A stretch of 64,000 nucleotides of DNA, taken from contig NZ_DS990122.1 in assembly GCF_000187895.1 (NCBI RefSeq), forward strand, positions 248,001 to 312,000, written 5' to 3'. The notes under the pieces were generated by a model. That model did not search any database, was not told the origin of the DNA, and saw only the letters and a list, made by a program, of their open reading frames with translations. Shown piece by piece: positions 1-8,004 of the stretch. The position numbers and the translations under genes are program-made. How positions within the stretch are numbered: the stretch's first letter is position 1; each line of letters opens with the position of its first letter. Source of the stretch: Phocaeicola plebeius DSM 17135 (GTDB lineage Bacteria > Bacteroidota > Bacteroidia > Bacteroidales > Bacteroidaceae).

Positions 1-1
1 G

Positions 2-1843
2 GAAGATACAGCTGACGCCAAAAATTCAATTCTCACGAGGTTAGAAGACCTGTCATACGACTATCAACTAGTTGATAATAAGGAGAAAATGGCGGTTTTA
101 GCCGAAAAATTACTTGCTCAGAAATTTTTCAGTCTAGACACGGAAACCACCGGAATCGATCCCATCACGGCAGAACTGGTAGGAATGAGCTTCAGTTTTG
201 CCGAAAACCAGGCTTTTTATGTACCGGTACCGGCCAATCGTGAAGAAGCCCTTACAATTGTGAATATATTTAAACCAGCCTTCGAAAATCCCGATTCGCT
301 CAAAATCGGACAAAACATCAAATACGACCTGATCATGCTGGCCAATTATGGAGTGACCCTGAAGGGAAAGATGTTCGACACCATGATTGCGCATTATGTG
401 TTGCAGCCCGAACTTCGCCACGGCATGGATTACCTGGCCGAAATTTACCTGAAGTACGAAACCATCAAAATTGAAGAGCTGATTGGAGCAAAAGGGAAAA
501 AGCAGGGAAACATGCGCGACCTGGCTCCCGAGGCAGTCTACAAATATGCTTGTGAGGATGCCGATGTAACGCTCAAACTGAAACAGGTACTCGAAAACGA
601 ACTGGAGACAAACGGCGTGAAAAAACTGTTCGAAGAGATAGAAATGCCTTTGGTACCGGTATTGGCTTATATGGAACGAAACGGAGTACGTATTGACACG
701 GAAGCATTGAAAGAAACGTCACGACATTTTACAGCCCGAATGAACCAGATAGAAGAAGAGGTACACCAGCTGGCCGGAATGGAATTCAACATTGCCTCTC
801 CCAAACAGGTGGGTGAAGTGTTGTTCGACCGCCTGAAAATCGTGGAAAAAGCCAAAAAGACGAAAACCGGTCAGTATGTCACTTCGGAAGAAGTACTGGA
901 AAGTCTGAGGGGAAAGCATGAAATCGTAGGAAAGATTCTGGAACATCGCGGACTGAAGAAGTTGCTGGGTACCTATATTGATGCCCTCCCCCAGCTTATC
1001 AATCCGGCTACCGGACGCATTCATACTTCTTTCAACCAGACGGTCACAGCTACCGGACGACTAAGTTCAAGCAACCCGAACCTGCAGAACATTCCTATCC
1101 GTAACGAAGACGGAAAGGAAATCCGAAAGGCTTTCATCCCCGACGAAGGATGCGAATTCTTCTCGGCCGACTATTCACAGATTGAGCTGCGCATCATGGC
1201 GCATCTGAGCAACGACCCGCACATGATTGAAGCTTTCCAGAAAGACCAGGACATTCATGCAGCTACTGCCGCTAAAATATATAAGGTAAAACTGGAGGAA
1301 GTGACACGCGAGCAAAGAAGCAAAGCCAAAACTGCCAATTTCGGTATCATCTACGGAATTTCAGTGTTCGGACTGGCAGAACGTCTGAACGTTGACCGCA
1401 AGGAGGCCAAAGCACTTATCGACGGATACTTTGAAAACTATCCGAATGTAAAGGCCTATATGGACCAGAGCATTCAGGAAGCACGCGAAAAAGGATACAT
1501 TGAAACTATCTTCAAACGCAAACGCTATCTGCCGGACATCAACTCCAAAAATGCAGTCGTCAGAGGATATGCCGAACGAAATGCAATCAATGCCCCCATT
1601 CAGGGCAGTGCCGCCGATATCATTAAAGTAGCCATGATACGCATATACCAGCGTTTCCAGGAAGAAGGTATCCGCTCGAAAATGATTCTCCAGGTACACG
1701 ACGAATTAAACTTCAGCGTCTTGCCGGAAGAAAAAGAAAAAGTGCAGCAAATTGTGATAAGCGAAATGGAGGCTGCTTACAAAATGAAAGCTCCACTGCG
1801 TGCAGACCATGGTTGGGGACACAATTGGCTGGAAGCACACTAA
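2..1843 (+). CDS. polA: DNA polymerase I, C-terminal part (5' end outside window)
   Basis: DNA polymerase I fills gaps and removes primers in replication and repair. The frame is open from the first bases of the window, so the gene starts upstream; 613 codons are visible against roughly 930 in the family, and the missing part is the N-terminal 5' nuclease. The visible part begins in the linker, then has the 3'-5' exonuclease domain with the DxE pair in DTETTG (visible residues about 46-48), followed by the palm/fingers domain: motif A DYSQIELR (about 390), motif B RSKAKTANFGIIYG and motif C QVHDE (about 565). The C-terminus HGWGHNW is typical. Proofreading residues look intact. The methionine at position 89 is internal and is not a start. 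No clear terminator follows. Confidence 0.97.
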   Translation, partial: EDTADAKNSILTRLEDLSYDYQLVDNKEKMAVLAEKLLAQKFFSLDTETTGIDPITAELVGMSFSFAENQAFYVPVPANREEALTIVNIFKPAFENPDSLKIGQNIKYDLIMLANYGVTLKGKMFDTMIAHYVLQPELRHGMDYLAEIYLKYETIKIEELIGAKGKKQGNMRDLAPEAVYKYACEDADVTLKLKQVLENELETNGVKKLFEEIEMPLVPVLAYMERNGVRIDTEALKETSRHFTARMNQIEEEVHQLAGMEFNIASPKQVGEVLFDRLKIVEKAKKTKTGQYVTSEEVLESLRGKHEIVGKILEHRGLKKLLGTYIDALPQLINPATGRIHTSFNQTVTATGRLSSSNPNLQNIPIRNEDGKEIRKAFIPDEGCEFFSADYSQIELRIMAHLSNDPHMIEAFQKDQDIHAATAAKIYKVKLEEVTREQRSKAKTANFGIIYGISVFGLAERLNVDRKEAKALIDGYFENYPNVKAYMDQSIQEAREKGYIETIFKRKRYLPDINSKNAVVRGYAERNAINAPIQGSAADIIKVAMIRIYQRFQEEGIRSKMILQVHDELNFSVLPEEKEKVQQIVISEMEAAYKMKAPLRADHGWGHNWLEAH

Positions 1844-1939
1844 GCCATCCGGATTGTTAACCAATGTTTAATTAGTGACATTTTGCTAATTTATCGCATT
1901 TTTTTTGCCGGAATGCATACAACATATCAAAGCTTTTAC

Positions 1940-1947
1940 TACATTTG
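1940..1947 (+). promoter_or_regulatory. -7 promoter box for the DUF3836 gene
   Basis: TACATTTG fits the Bacteroidetes -7 consensus TAnnTTTG and lies 50 bp before the start codon. No good TTTG box is seen 19-21 bp upstream. Confidence 0.5.
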
Positions 1948-1996
1948 CACCGTCAAAAAGAACAAAACGTAAGTAAAACCTTAAAATTAGAAAGAT

Positions 1997-2383
1997 ATGA
2001 AAAAGATGAATTTAGCAAAGTGTGTAGTTGTTTTAGTTATAACTTTTGTTGCAAGCTTGTCAACTTATGCTGCTAAAATGAATAACAACCTGATTTACAA
2101 TGCACAAGAAGTTAACGGATTGAAAGTTGCAGAAACTGTATACAAGAAAGACGGTAACATGCTGACAAACTACATGAAGTATAACTACAAATACAATGAC
2201 AACAACCAGATGACTGAAAATATGTCACAGAAATGGAATGTAAACAAGAACTGCTGGGAAAACGATTTGTGTATTCGTTATACATACGACAACAAGAGTG
2301 TAACTACAGAATACTACAAATGGAATTCCAAGAAGAATGATTTCATTCTGATTCCAGAAATGACTGTTACAATGGACAAATGA
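1997..2383 (+). CDS. Small secreted DUF3836-family protein
   Basis: A 128-residue protein with a signal peptide (about residues 1-26: basic MKKMNLAK start, hydrophobic VVVLVITFVASL core, likely cleavage after TYA). The mature part is rich in Tyr, Asn and Lys and has the YTYDNKS and YKWNSKKNDF stretches that I associate with DUF3836, a family of short secreted Bacteroides proteins of unknown function. It is a single-gene unit: its own -7 box upstream and an intrinsic terminator right after it. It is much richer in AT than ychF downstream. The function is unknown; periplasmic or outer-surface location is inferred from the signal peptide only. Confidence 0.8.
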   Translation: MKKMNLAKCVVVLVITFVASLSTYAAKMNNNLIYNAQEVNGLKVAETVYKKDGNMLTNYMKYNYKYNDNNQMTENMSQKWNVNKNCWENDLCIRYTYDNKSVTTEYYKWNSKKNDFILIPEMTVTMDK

Positions 2384-2415
2384 TTAAATAAGAAAATTCA
2401 TAAACTCTCTTTTAC

Positions 2416-2452
2416 AAAAGAGGCACTTCGTGATGAAGCGCCTCTTTTTTTA
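2416..2452 (+). terminator. Intrinsic terminator after the DUF3836 gene
   Basis: Stem AAAAGAGGC-A-CTTC with GAAG-C-GCCTCTTTT, 5-nt loop GTGAT, followed by a run of T. Confidence 0.85.
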
Positions 2453-2524
2453 TTTTCTACCGACGAAGTCCGCCAAAATTGCCGCTCATTCCGTAGAAGA
2501 ATAGGCAGGAACTTAAAAAATAAC

Positions 2525-2532
2525 TATCTTTG
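2525..2532 (+). promoter_or_regulatory. -7 promoter box for ychF
   Basis: TATCTTTG, a full match to TAnnTTTG, 54 bp upstream of the ychF start. The -33 box is weak. Confidence 0.6.
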
Positions 2533-2585
2533 CAGAGAATTAGAGTATTATGCATCAGAAATAAATCAGAAATAAACAATAAATT

Positions 2586-3689
2586 ATGGCATTACAATGT
2601 GGTATCGTCGGTTTGCCAAACGTGGGAAAATCGACACTTTTCAACTGCTTATCAAACGCAAAAGCCCAGGCGGCCAACTTCCCGTTCTGCACCATCGAGC
2701 CCAATGTGGGCGTGATTACGGTGCCCGATGACCGTCTGAACAAACTGGCCGAGCTGGTGGAGCCCGACCGTATAGTGCCCACTACCGTGGAAATTGTGGA
2801 CATTGCCGGACTGGTGAAAGGGGCCAGCAAGGGCGAAGGGCTGGGCAACAAGTTCCTGGCCAACATTCGTGAAACGGATGCCATTCTGCACGTGCTGCGC
2901 TGCTTCGACGATGAGAACGTGACGCATGTGGACGGCAGTGTGGACCCGGTGCGCGACAAGGAAATCATTGATACGGAACTTCAGCTGAAGGACCTGGAAA
3001 CCATTGAAAGCCGCATTCAGAAGGTGCAGAAACAGGCGCAGACCGGGGGCGACAAGGTGGCCAAGCAGACGTATGAGGTGCTGGTGCGCTACCGTGAGGC
3101 GCTGTTGCAGGGCAAATCGGCACGTACCGTGCAGTTTGAAACGAAGGACGAACAGAAAATAGCGCACGAGCTGTTCCTGCTCACCTCGAAGCCGGTGATG
3201 TATGTGTGCAACGTGGACGAAGCCAGCGCCGTAAGCGGCAACAAGTACGTGGAGCAGGTGCGTGAGGCGGTGAAAGAGGAGGGTGCTGAAATCCTGATTG
3301 TGGCGGCCAAGACGGAAGCCGACATTGCCGAACTGGAGACGTACGAAGACCGCCAGATGTTCCTGCAGGAGGTGGGGCTGGAAGAGTCGGGCGTGAGCCG
3401 GCTGATACGTGCGGCCTACAAGCTGCTGAACCTGGAGACGTACTTCACGGCCGGAAAGATGGAGGTGCGTGCCTGGACGTTCCACAAGGGATGGAAGGCT
3501 CCGCAGTGTGCCGGTGTCATCCACACGGATTTCGAAAAGGGATTTATCCGCGCGGAAGTCATCAAGTATGACGACTTTATCCACTATGGCTCGGAAGCTG
3601 CCGTACGTGAGGCCGGAAAACTCAACGTGGAAGGCAAGGAATACGTGGTGGAAGACGGCGACATCATGCACTTCCGTTTCAACGTATAA
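2586..3689 (+). CDS. ychF: Redox-regulated ATPase YchF (Obg-like ATPase)
   Basis: A 367-residue P-loop ATPase of the OBG/TRAFAC class that associates with ribosomes and prefers ATP to GTP. The N-terminus carries the Walker A loop [12 protein letters not shown] (about residues 8-19), switch region TIEPNVGV, the G3 motif [17 protein letters not shown] and a variant G4 (NVDE, near residue 209) that explains the relaxed base preference. A coiled-coil insert (about 130-190) and a C-terminal TGS-like domain ([15 protein letters not shown].. to [12 protein letters not shown]) complete the family layout at the usual length. The start at 2586 directly gives [16 protein letters not shown], the conserved N-terminus. 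The gene is clearly GC-rich compared with polA and the DUF3836 gene. Confidence 0.97.
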   Translation: MALQCGIVGLPNVGKSTLFNCLSNAKAQAANFPFCTIEPNVGVITVPDDRLNKLAELVEPDRIVPTTVEIVDIAGLVKGASKGEGLGNKFLANIRETDAILHVLRCFDDENVTHVDGSVDPVRDKEIIDTELQLKDLETIESRIQKVQKQAQTGGDKVAKQTYEVLVRYREALLQGKSARTVQFETKDEQKIAHELFLLTSKPVMYVCNVDEASAVSGNKYVEQVREAVKEEGAEILIVAAKTEADIAELETYEDRQMFLQEVGLEESGVSRLIRAAYKLLNLETYFTAGKMEVRAWTFHKGWKAPQCAGVIHTDFEKGFIRAEVIKYDDFIHYGSEAAVREAGKLNVEGKEYVVEDGDIMHFRFNV

Positions 3690-3703
3690 TCAACTTATTT
3701 ATC

Positions 3704-3740
3704 AAGCACGGGCTTACACGCTCCGTGCTTGTTTTTCTTT
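3704..3740 (+). terminator. Intrinsic terminator after ychF
   Basis: Perfect 8-bp stem AAGCACGG/CCGTGCTT with an 11-nt loop, then GTTTTTCTTT. A TTG codon at 3729 in frame with the next gene lies inside this hairpin and is therefore not its start. Confidence 0.85.
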
Positions 3741-3755
3741 ATAACTATTTTCACC

Positions 3756-4667
3756 ATGAATTATCTCATCATCGGAACGGGCGGTGTAGGAGGATGCATC
3801 GCCGGCTTTCTGGCACTGGCAGGCAAGGACGTGACCTGCATTGCCCGCGGAAAGCACCTGGAAGCCATCCGCCGGCAAGGGCTGCACCTGAAGTCGGACC
3901 TGAAGGGGGAGCATTTCCTCCGCGTAAAGGCATGTACTGCCGAAGAATACCAGGGAAAGGCGGATGTCATCCTGGTGTGCGTGAAAGGCTATTCCATTGA
4001 CTCCATCCGCCCCGTGCTGGAGCGTGCGGCTACCCCCCACACCCTGGTCATCCCCATCCTGAATGTGTATGGCACGGGGCCCCGCATCGGTCGCCTGGTG
4101 CCTTCGGTCAAGGTGCTCGACGGGTGTATCTACATCGTGGGCTTCGTGTCGGGCGAAGGGGAAATCAGCCAGATGGGCAGCATCTTCCGCCTGGTGTTCG
4201 GTGCGCGTCCGCAGCAGCAGGTGGCTCCCGAACGGCTGGAGAGGATTGCCGGCGAACTCCGCGAGTGCGGCATCAAGGTGGACGTGTCGGACGACATAAA
4301 CCGGGATACGTTCATCAAATGGTCGTTCATCTCGGCCATGGCCTGCACGGGTGCCTATCACGACGTGCCGATGGGCGAGGTGCAGCACGAGGGTGAGGTG
4401 CGCGACACGTTTATCGGCCTGTCGCGTGAGAGTGCGCAGATTGGGGAGAAACTGGGCATCGCCTACCCCGGCGACCCCGTGGCCTACAACCTGATGGTGA
4501 TAGACAAGCTCGACCCGCACAGCACGGCTTCCATGCAGAAGGACATTGCCCGGGGGCATGAGTCGGAGATTCAGGGCCTGCTGTTCGATATGATTGACCT
4601 GGGCACACAGTTACACATTGACATGCCTACTTACCGGAAGGTGGCGCAAAAATTCCGTCAAGCATGA
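3756..4667 (+). CDS. Ketopantoate reductase family (ApbA/PanE-like) oxidoreductase
   Basis: A 303-residue NAD(P)-dependent dehydrogenase of the 2-dehydropantoate 2-reductase fold. The start at 3756 begins the Rossmann fold at once, with the dinucleotide loop GTGGVGG at residues 7-13. The C-terminal helical ApbA_C half contains [17 protein letters not shown], the region that holds the conserved Lys of this family (VxSDDIxxxxWxK pattern). True PanE makes pantoate for coenzyme A, but many family members act on other 2-oxo acids, and no pan genes are nearby, so the substrate is open. The gene overlaps the next one by four bases (ATGA at 4664-4667), indicating translational coupling. GC-rich like its neighbours. 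Confidence 0.85.
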   Translation: MNYLIIGTGGVGGCIAGFLALAGKDVTCIARGKHLEAIRRQGLHLKSDLKGEHFLRVKACTAEEYQGKADVILVCVKGYSIDSIRPVLERAATPHTLVIPILNVYGTGPRIGRLVPSVKVLDGCIYIVGFVSGEGEISQMGSIFRLVFGARPQQQVAPERLERIAGELRECGIKVDVSDDINRDTFIKWSFISAMACTGAYHDVPMGEVQHEGEVRDTFIGLSRESAQIGEKLGIAYPGDPVAYNLMVIDKLDPHSTASMQKDIARGHESEIQGLLFDMIDLGTQLHIDMPTYRKVAQKFRQA

Positions 4668-5314
4668 AACATCTTATCGATATTGACACCTGGGAGCGGA
4701 AGGAGAACTATCTTTTCTTCCGCGATTTCCATAATTCCTGGATTGCCATGACCAGCGAAGTGGACTGCACGGAGGCGTATGCGGAAGCGAAGGCGCAGGG
4801 CCGTTCCTTCTTTCTGTATTACCTGTACGCCATTCTTCGTGCGGCGAATGAAATCAAGGAGTTCCGTTACCGGTGGGACAAGCACGGGCAGGTGGTTTAC
4901 CACGATACGGTAGACATCACGACGCCCATCGCCGTGCCGGGAAAGACGTTCTACACGGTTCGCATTCCCTGGAACAGTGATTTCAAGGCTTTCTACGAGG
5001 AAGCACGGCGCATCATCACCTCTATCCCAGAGGACGGAGACCCGTACGGCACCGACAAGGAGATTGCAGCGCAGGGCGATTTTGACGTCATCCTGCTCAG
5101 TGCCACGCCCAAGCTGTACTTTACCTCCATCTCTTACACGCAGTATGCCCCAGGCCATCCGCTGGACTATCCGCTGATGAACGCGGGCAAGGCGGTGACA
5201 CGTGAAGGAAGACTGGTCATGCCCATTGCACTGACCGTGAGCCATGCCTTTGTAGACGGGGCGCACATCTCACTGTTCTTCGAGAAAGTAGAGAAATATT
5301 TGAAGGAAAGATAA
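4664..5314 (+). CDS. CAT-fold acyltransferase (chloramphenicol acetyltransferase-like)
   Basis: A 216-residue protein of the type A chloramphenicol acetyltransferase fold. The C-terminal active-site motif is [10 protein letters not shown], matching the HxxxDG signature in which His is the general base; the N-terminal half has the expected [29 protein letters not shown] helix region. In CAT enzymes the motif is HHxxxDG; here Ser replaces the first His. Enzymes of this size and type are common in Bacteroidales and most have no shown activity on chloramphenicol, so resistance should not be assumed. It is translationally coupled to the reductase-like gene upstream, suggesting a shared small-molecule pathway. 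Confidence 0.85.
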   Translation: MKHLIDIDTWERKENYLFFRDFHNSWIAMTSEVDCTEAYAEAKAQGRSFFLYYLYAILRAANEIKEFRYRWDKHGQVVYHDTVDITTPIAVPGKTFYTVRIPWNSDFKAFYEEARRIITSIPEDGDPYGTDKEIAAQGDFDVILLSATPKLYFTSISYTQYAPGHPLDYPLMNAGKAVTREGRLVMPIALTVSHAFVDGAHISLFFEKVEKYLKER

Positions 5315-5349
5315 ACAAACACTTCATCAATATGCGCAAAACGCAGGGT

Positions 5350-5454
5350 TCTGTTCTACGTTTCCCACGGCGGAACCCTACGTTTTCCACAAGAGAAACC
5401 TACAGTTCGGGGCTGGGAAACATAAGGATTCCACACGGAAAACCTAAAACATAC
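5350..5454. repeat. 22-bp palindromic array, class I, copy A
   Basis: Five 17-bp units start at 5350, 5372, 5394, 5416 and 5438, each exactly 22 bp after the last. The second, GGAACCCTACGTTTTCC, shows the consensus GGAAACnTAnGTTTCC. The left half of the first and right half of the last unit are degraded, so the array can equally be read as four inverted repeats GTTTCC-N-GGAAAC. It lies between the CAT-like gene and the promoter of the regulator at 5535. Confidence 0.85.
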
Positions 5455-5485
5455 AAGCACACCCTTATATCTATACAATAATGTT

Positions 5486-5516
5486 TTTGACTTCCCGCTT
5501 TTTGTGGCTTAATTTG
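5486..5516 (+). promoter_or_regulatory. Promoter for the membrane-anchored regulator
   Basis: TTTG at 5486-5489, 19-bp gap, TTAATTTG at 5509-5516: the -33/-7 arrangement of Bacteroidetes with one mismatch. It overlaps an in-frame ATG at 5481, which rules that codon out and fixes the start at 5535. Confidence 0.65.
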
Positions 5517-5534
5517 CTTCTAAAGAATATCGTT

Positions 5535-6503
5535 ATGACAAAAAGAACAAGCTGGTTCCTGTCTGTAGCCGCCACTGTCATCGTACTCATGGGGGGCGGT
5601 TACGCGGCACTGCGGCATAGCCGGACGCAGGTGCATACCCTCATCAATCAATCCTTGCAGGAAGCCGAACGCCTTCACTACAACGACCGTCTGAATGCGT
5701 TCAGCAGGAACCCGCGCATCTACGTAGACCCGGCCCTGAAGGCTTATCTTTTCGCGCCCGTCTCCAGCCGGGAAATCAAAAGCTATACGCTCCAGACTAC
5801 AGAGGGGAAAACCACTTACCTGTTCAAGGACAGCATCCCGGAAGAGAAAGCCCGGAAACTATTGAACGAATACCTGCTGGCAGACATACAGCCCGTCAAG
5901 GTGGAGGAAGTGAACCGGTTGTTTCAGGAACAGCTCGAACAAAGGCATGTCAGCGGAACGGCGGGTGTGTTTTATTCCGACAAGTCGGCCCGCACCCACA
6001 CACGGGCAGGCATCTTACCCACGCCCTCAGCCTATAAGACTCCGGTCTGCTGGCTCGACCTGACTCACAGCCTGCAACTGCAAGGGTGGGCGGACTACGA
6101 CTGGCTGACTTTGCTCCGCCATATCCACGCGGGCTTTTACGGGCTGCTGTGCCTACTGCTTGCTGCCACAGGTATACAAGTCTGCCTTTACCTGAAAAAA
6201 CGGCAAAATAAGCCTGAAAAAGGGCTGAGCATCGACCTGAAGCAGCAGATATTGCTTATCGACGGCATGCAGTGTGCCATTTCCAGTCTCGACTTGCAGC
6301 TTCTTTACCTGCTATGGGAAAAGAAAGGAGAATGTGTGAACCGTGAAGACTTGAAAACGGCTTGCTGGCCGCACGACCCGCAGGCGGATGAGAAATTAGA
6401 CGCGCATATACAAACAATCCGGAAAGTCCTGCAAGACTTCCCGGATTATCGGATTTCCACCGCCAGAGGACGGGGATATTATCTGACTGCTGCCTCCAGT
6501 TAA
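5535..6503 (+). CDS. Membrane-spanning winged-helix transcriptional regulator
   Basis: A 322-residue protein with a transmembrane helix near the N-terminus (about 6-25), a periplasmic region of about 170 residues without a motif I recognise, a second helix (about 198-219) followed by basic LKKRQ, and a cytoplasmic C-terminal winged-helix domain of the OmpR/PhoB type (about 230-318, with the HTH region SLDLQLLYLLWEKKGE and the wing ISTARGRGYYL). It has no receiver or kinase domain, so it would be a one-component sensor like ToxR/CadC but with the DNA-binding domain at the opposite end. The gene ends face to face with the SusD-like gene, sharing four bases at the stops. Control of the adjacent SusC/SusD operon is a plausible inference. 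Confidence 0.8.
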   Translation: MTKRTSWFLSVAATVIVLMGGGYAALRHSRTQVHTLINQSLQEAERLHYNDRLNAFSRNPRIYVDPALKAYLFAPVSSREIKSYTLQTTEGKTTYLFKDSIPEEKARKLLNEYLLADIQPVKVEEVNRLFQEQLEQRHVSGTAGVFYSDKSARTHTRAGILPTPSAYKTPVCWLDLTHSLQLQGWADYDWLTLLRHIHAGFYGLLCLLLAATGIQVCLYLKKRQNKPEKGLSIDLKQQILLIDGMQCAISSLDLQLLYLLWEKKGECVNREDLKTACWPHDPQADEKLDAHIQTIRKVLQDFPDYRISTARGRGYYLTAASS

Positions 6504-7990
6504 GGATTCTGCACCAGATTAGGATTGGCGTCTATCTCGGTCTGCGGAATGGGGATGGCCAGACGCGAATCATTCGGCTGGATGGTATAAGCACCGGAAG
6601 TATCCAGCGAAGTCAGGTGCCAGCTTCCCTTACGCTCCACGGGCAGTTTATTACGCGTATAATCGTACACTGCCAGGCCCTCGCCCACCAGTTCCTTTCT
6701 TCTTTCTTTCAGGATGCGCTCCAGAGTGAAATCGGCAGCGGCATTTACTTTCATGGCGGTATTCGTGGTACGGTTGGTAATCACGTCGTTCAGGTATTCC
6801 ATTCCCTTGGTAGCCTGCTCGCCCCCTATTTTCAGACCTGCCTCGGCTGCATTCAAATAAATCTCTGACAGGCGCACGATGCAGAGGTTGTTGTCGCGCG
6901 GATCGCCGGTCTTGCCGGGGAACTTCGTCAGATAGACCGCGCGGTTACGGGCTGCTTCGGGGAGACCTTCATTATTTGCTATGGCAGATACTTCTGTCAC
7001 ACAGTGGCGCACATCCTGCGGGTCTTCATCCAGCAGGTTCAGGTAGTCTTCCGACAGTATCAGGTTGTTCCAGTCCACTTTTTCCTCATTGGCATAGACC
7101 ATGGGGGCTCCTTCTCCACCCGAGCCGCCGGAAGGTTCCGTCAGCGAGAAGTAGAACTCGAAAAGCGATTCGCTGGTGTATTCCTTTCCCCAGACAGTGG
7201 GGTACTCGTCGATGGTGTACAACTGATACAGGTTTTTACTGTTTTCGATGACATCTGTAGCTGCCTTGTAGGCATTCGGATAATCCAGCTTGTTCAAATA
7301 AACTCTTGACAGAATACCCTGCACGGCCCAGTAGTTCAGATAACCGTCTTTCTTCTCCTTGCTAAGGCCGGCCAGCGAACCCGTCAGGTCGGCAATAATC
7401 TGGTCATAGCATTCGGCCACCGTATTGCGCTCCGGCTTGGAGTCGGGTTCAGTAGCAGTGGTAACGATGGGTACTCCCAAAGACTGGCCGTTGTCGTACG
7501 AATAAGGCATGGCAAACACGCGTATCAGGTCGTACAGTGCCAGTCCTCGCATGGCCAGCGCCTGAGCCTTGATTTCATCCAGCGCCTGCGTGTCGGTGGT
7601 ATTCACCTGTCCGCCTTCGATGGCGGCTATCAGGTTATTGATCTGGCGAATCACCTTGTACACCTGGTTCCACGGAAGACTCGTGTTGAAGCTGTCGGTC
7701 GATTTGACATTGTATTCGTAATAGGGAGAGACTCTTTTTCCGTCTCCCTTGCTCATACGGGCCTGCACGTCGGCCGCACGGCAGTCGCCAAAATAAAAGA
7801 AGTTATCGCCATAATAGCTGTGTGCCGAAGCCAGACGATAGATGCCGTTCAGGGCTGTCTGGGCATTCTCCAGCGTAGTAAAGGCCTGGTCGGTAGTTAC
7901 GGACGTGGACGGATTCAGGTCCAGCCAGCTGTCCGAACAAGAGGTACATGCCAGTGAGGCGGCAAGAAAATAAATATAGAGTGGTTTCAT
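6500..7990 (-). CDS. SusD/RagB-like glycan-binding lipoprotein (locus 1)
   Basis: A 496-residue outer-membrane lipoprotein that binds glycan at the cell surface and closes over its SusC partner. The signal peptide ends in a lipobox with Cys at about residue 15 or 18 (SLACTSCSDSWLDLNPS), and the mature N-terminus has the typical SWLDLNPST followed by TPR-like helices (NAQTALNGIYRL, ALAMRGLALYDLIRVFAMPY) and a C-terminal ERRKELVGEGLAVYDYTR region seen in RagB/SusD. It lies 14 bp downstream of the SusC-like gene in one operon. Its stop codon overlaps that of the converging regulator. Ligand cannot be read from sequence. Confidence 0.93.
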   Translation of the reverse strand: MKPLYIYFLAASLACTSCSDSWLDLNPSTSVTTDQAFTTLENAQTALNGIYRLASAHSYYGDNFFYFGDCRAADVQARMSKGDGKRVSPYYEYNVKSTDSFNTSLPWNQVYKVIRQINNLIAAIEGGQVNTTDTQALDEIKAQALAMRGLALYDLIRVFAMPYSYDNGQSLGVPIVTTATEPDSKPERNTVAECYDQIIADLTGSLAGLSKEKKDGYLNYWAVQGILSRVYLNKLDYPNAYKAATDVIENSKNLYQLYTIDEYPTVWGKEYTSESLFEFYFSLTEPSGGSGGEGAPMVYANEEKVDWNNLILSEDYLNLLDEDPQDVRHCVTEVSAIANNEGLPEAARNRAVYLTKFPGKTGDPRDNNLCIVRLSEIYLNAAEAGLKIGGEQATKGMEYLNDVITNRTTNTAMKVNAAADFTLERILKERRKELVGEGLAVYDYTRNKLPVERKGSWHLTSLDTSGAYTIQPNDSRLAIPIPQTEIDANPNLVQNP

Positions 7991-8004
7991 AATCCAGTTC
8001 GTTT

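Noticed and set aside
2652..3671. Long open frame antisense to ychF
   Set aside because: Fully inside a conserved gene on the other strand; the GC-rich third positions of ychF keep the opposite frame open, and the translated protein resembles no family.
4664..5314. Chloramphenicol resistance gene
   Set aside because: The fold and HxxxDG motif match, but the first active-site His is Ser and chromosomal relatives in Bacteroidales are not known to confer resistance.
5481..5534. N-terminal extension of the membrane regulator
   Set aside because: The extension overlaps a good -33/-7 promoter; the ATG at 5535 starts right before the first membrane helix.
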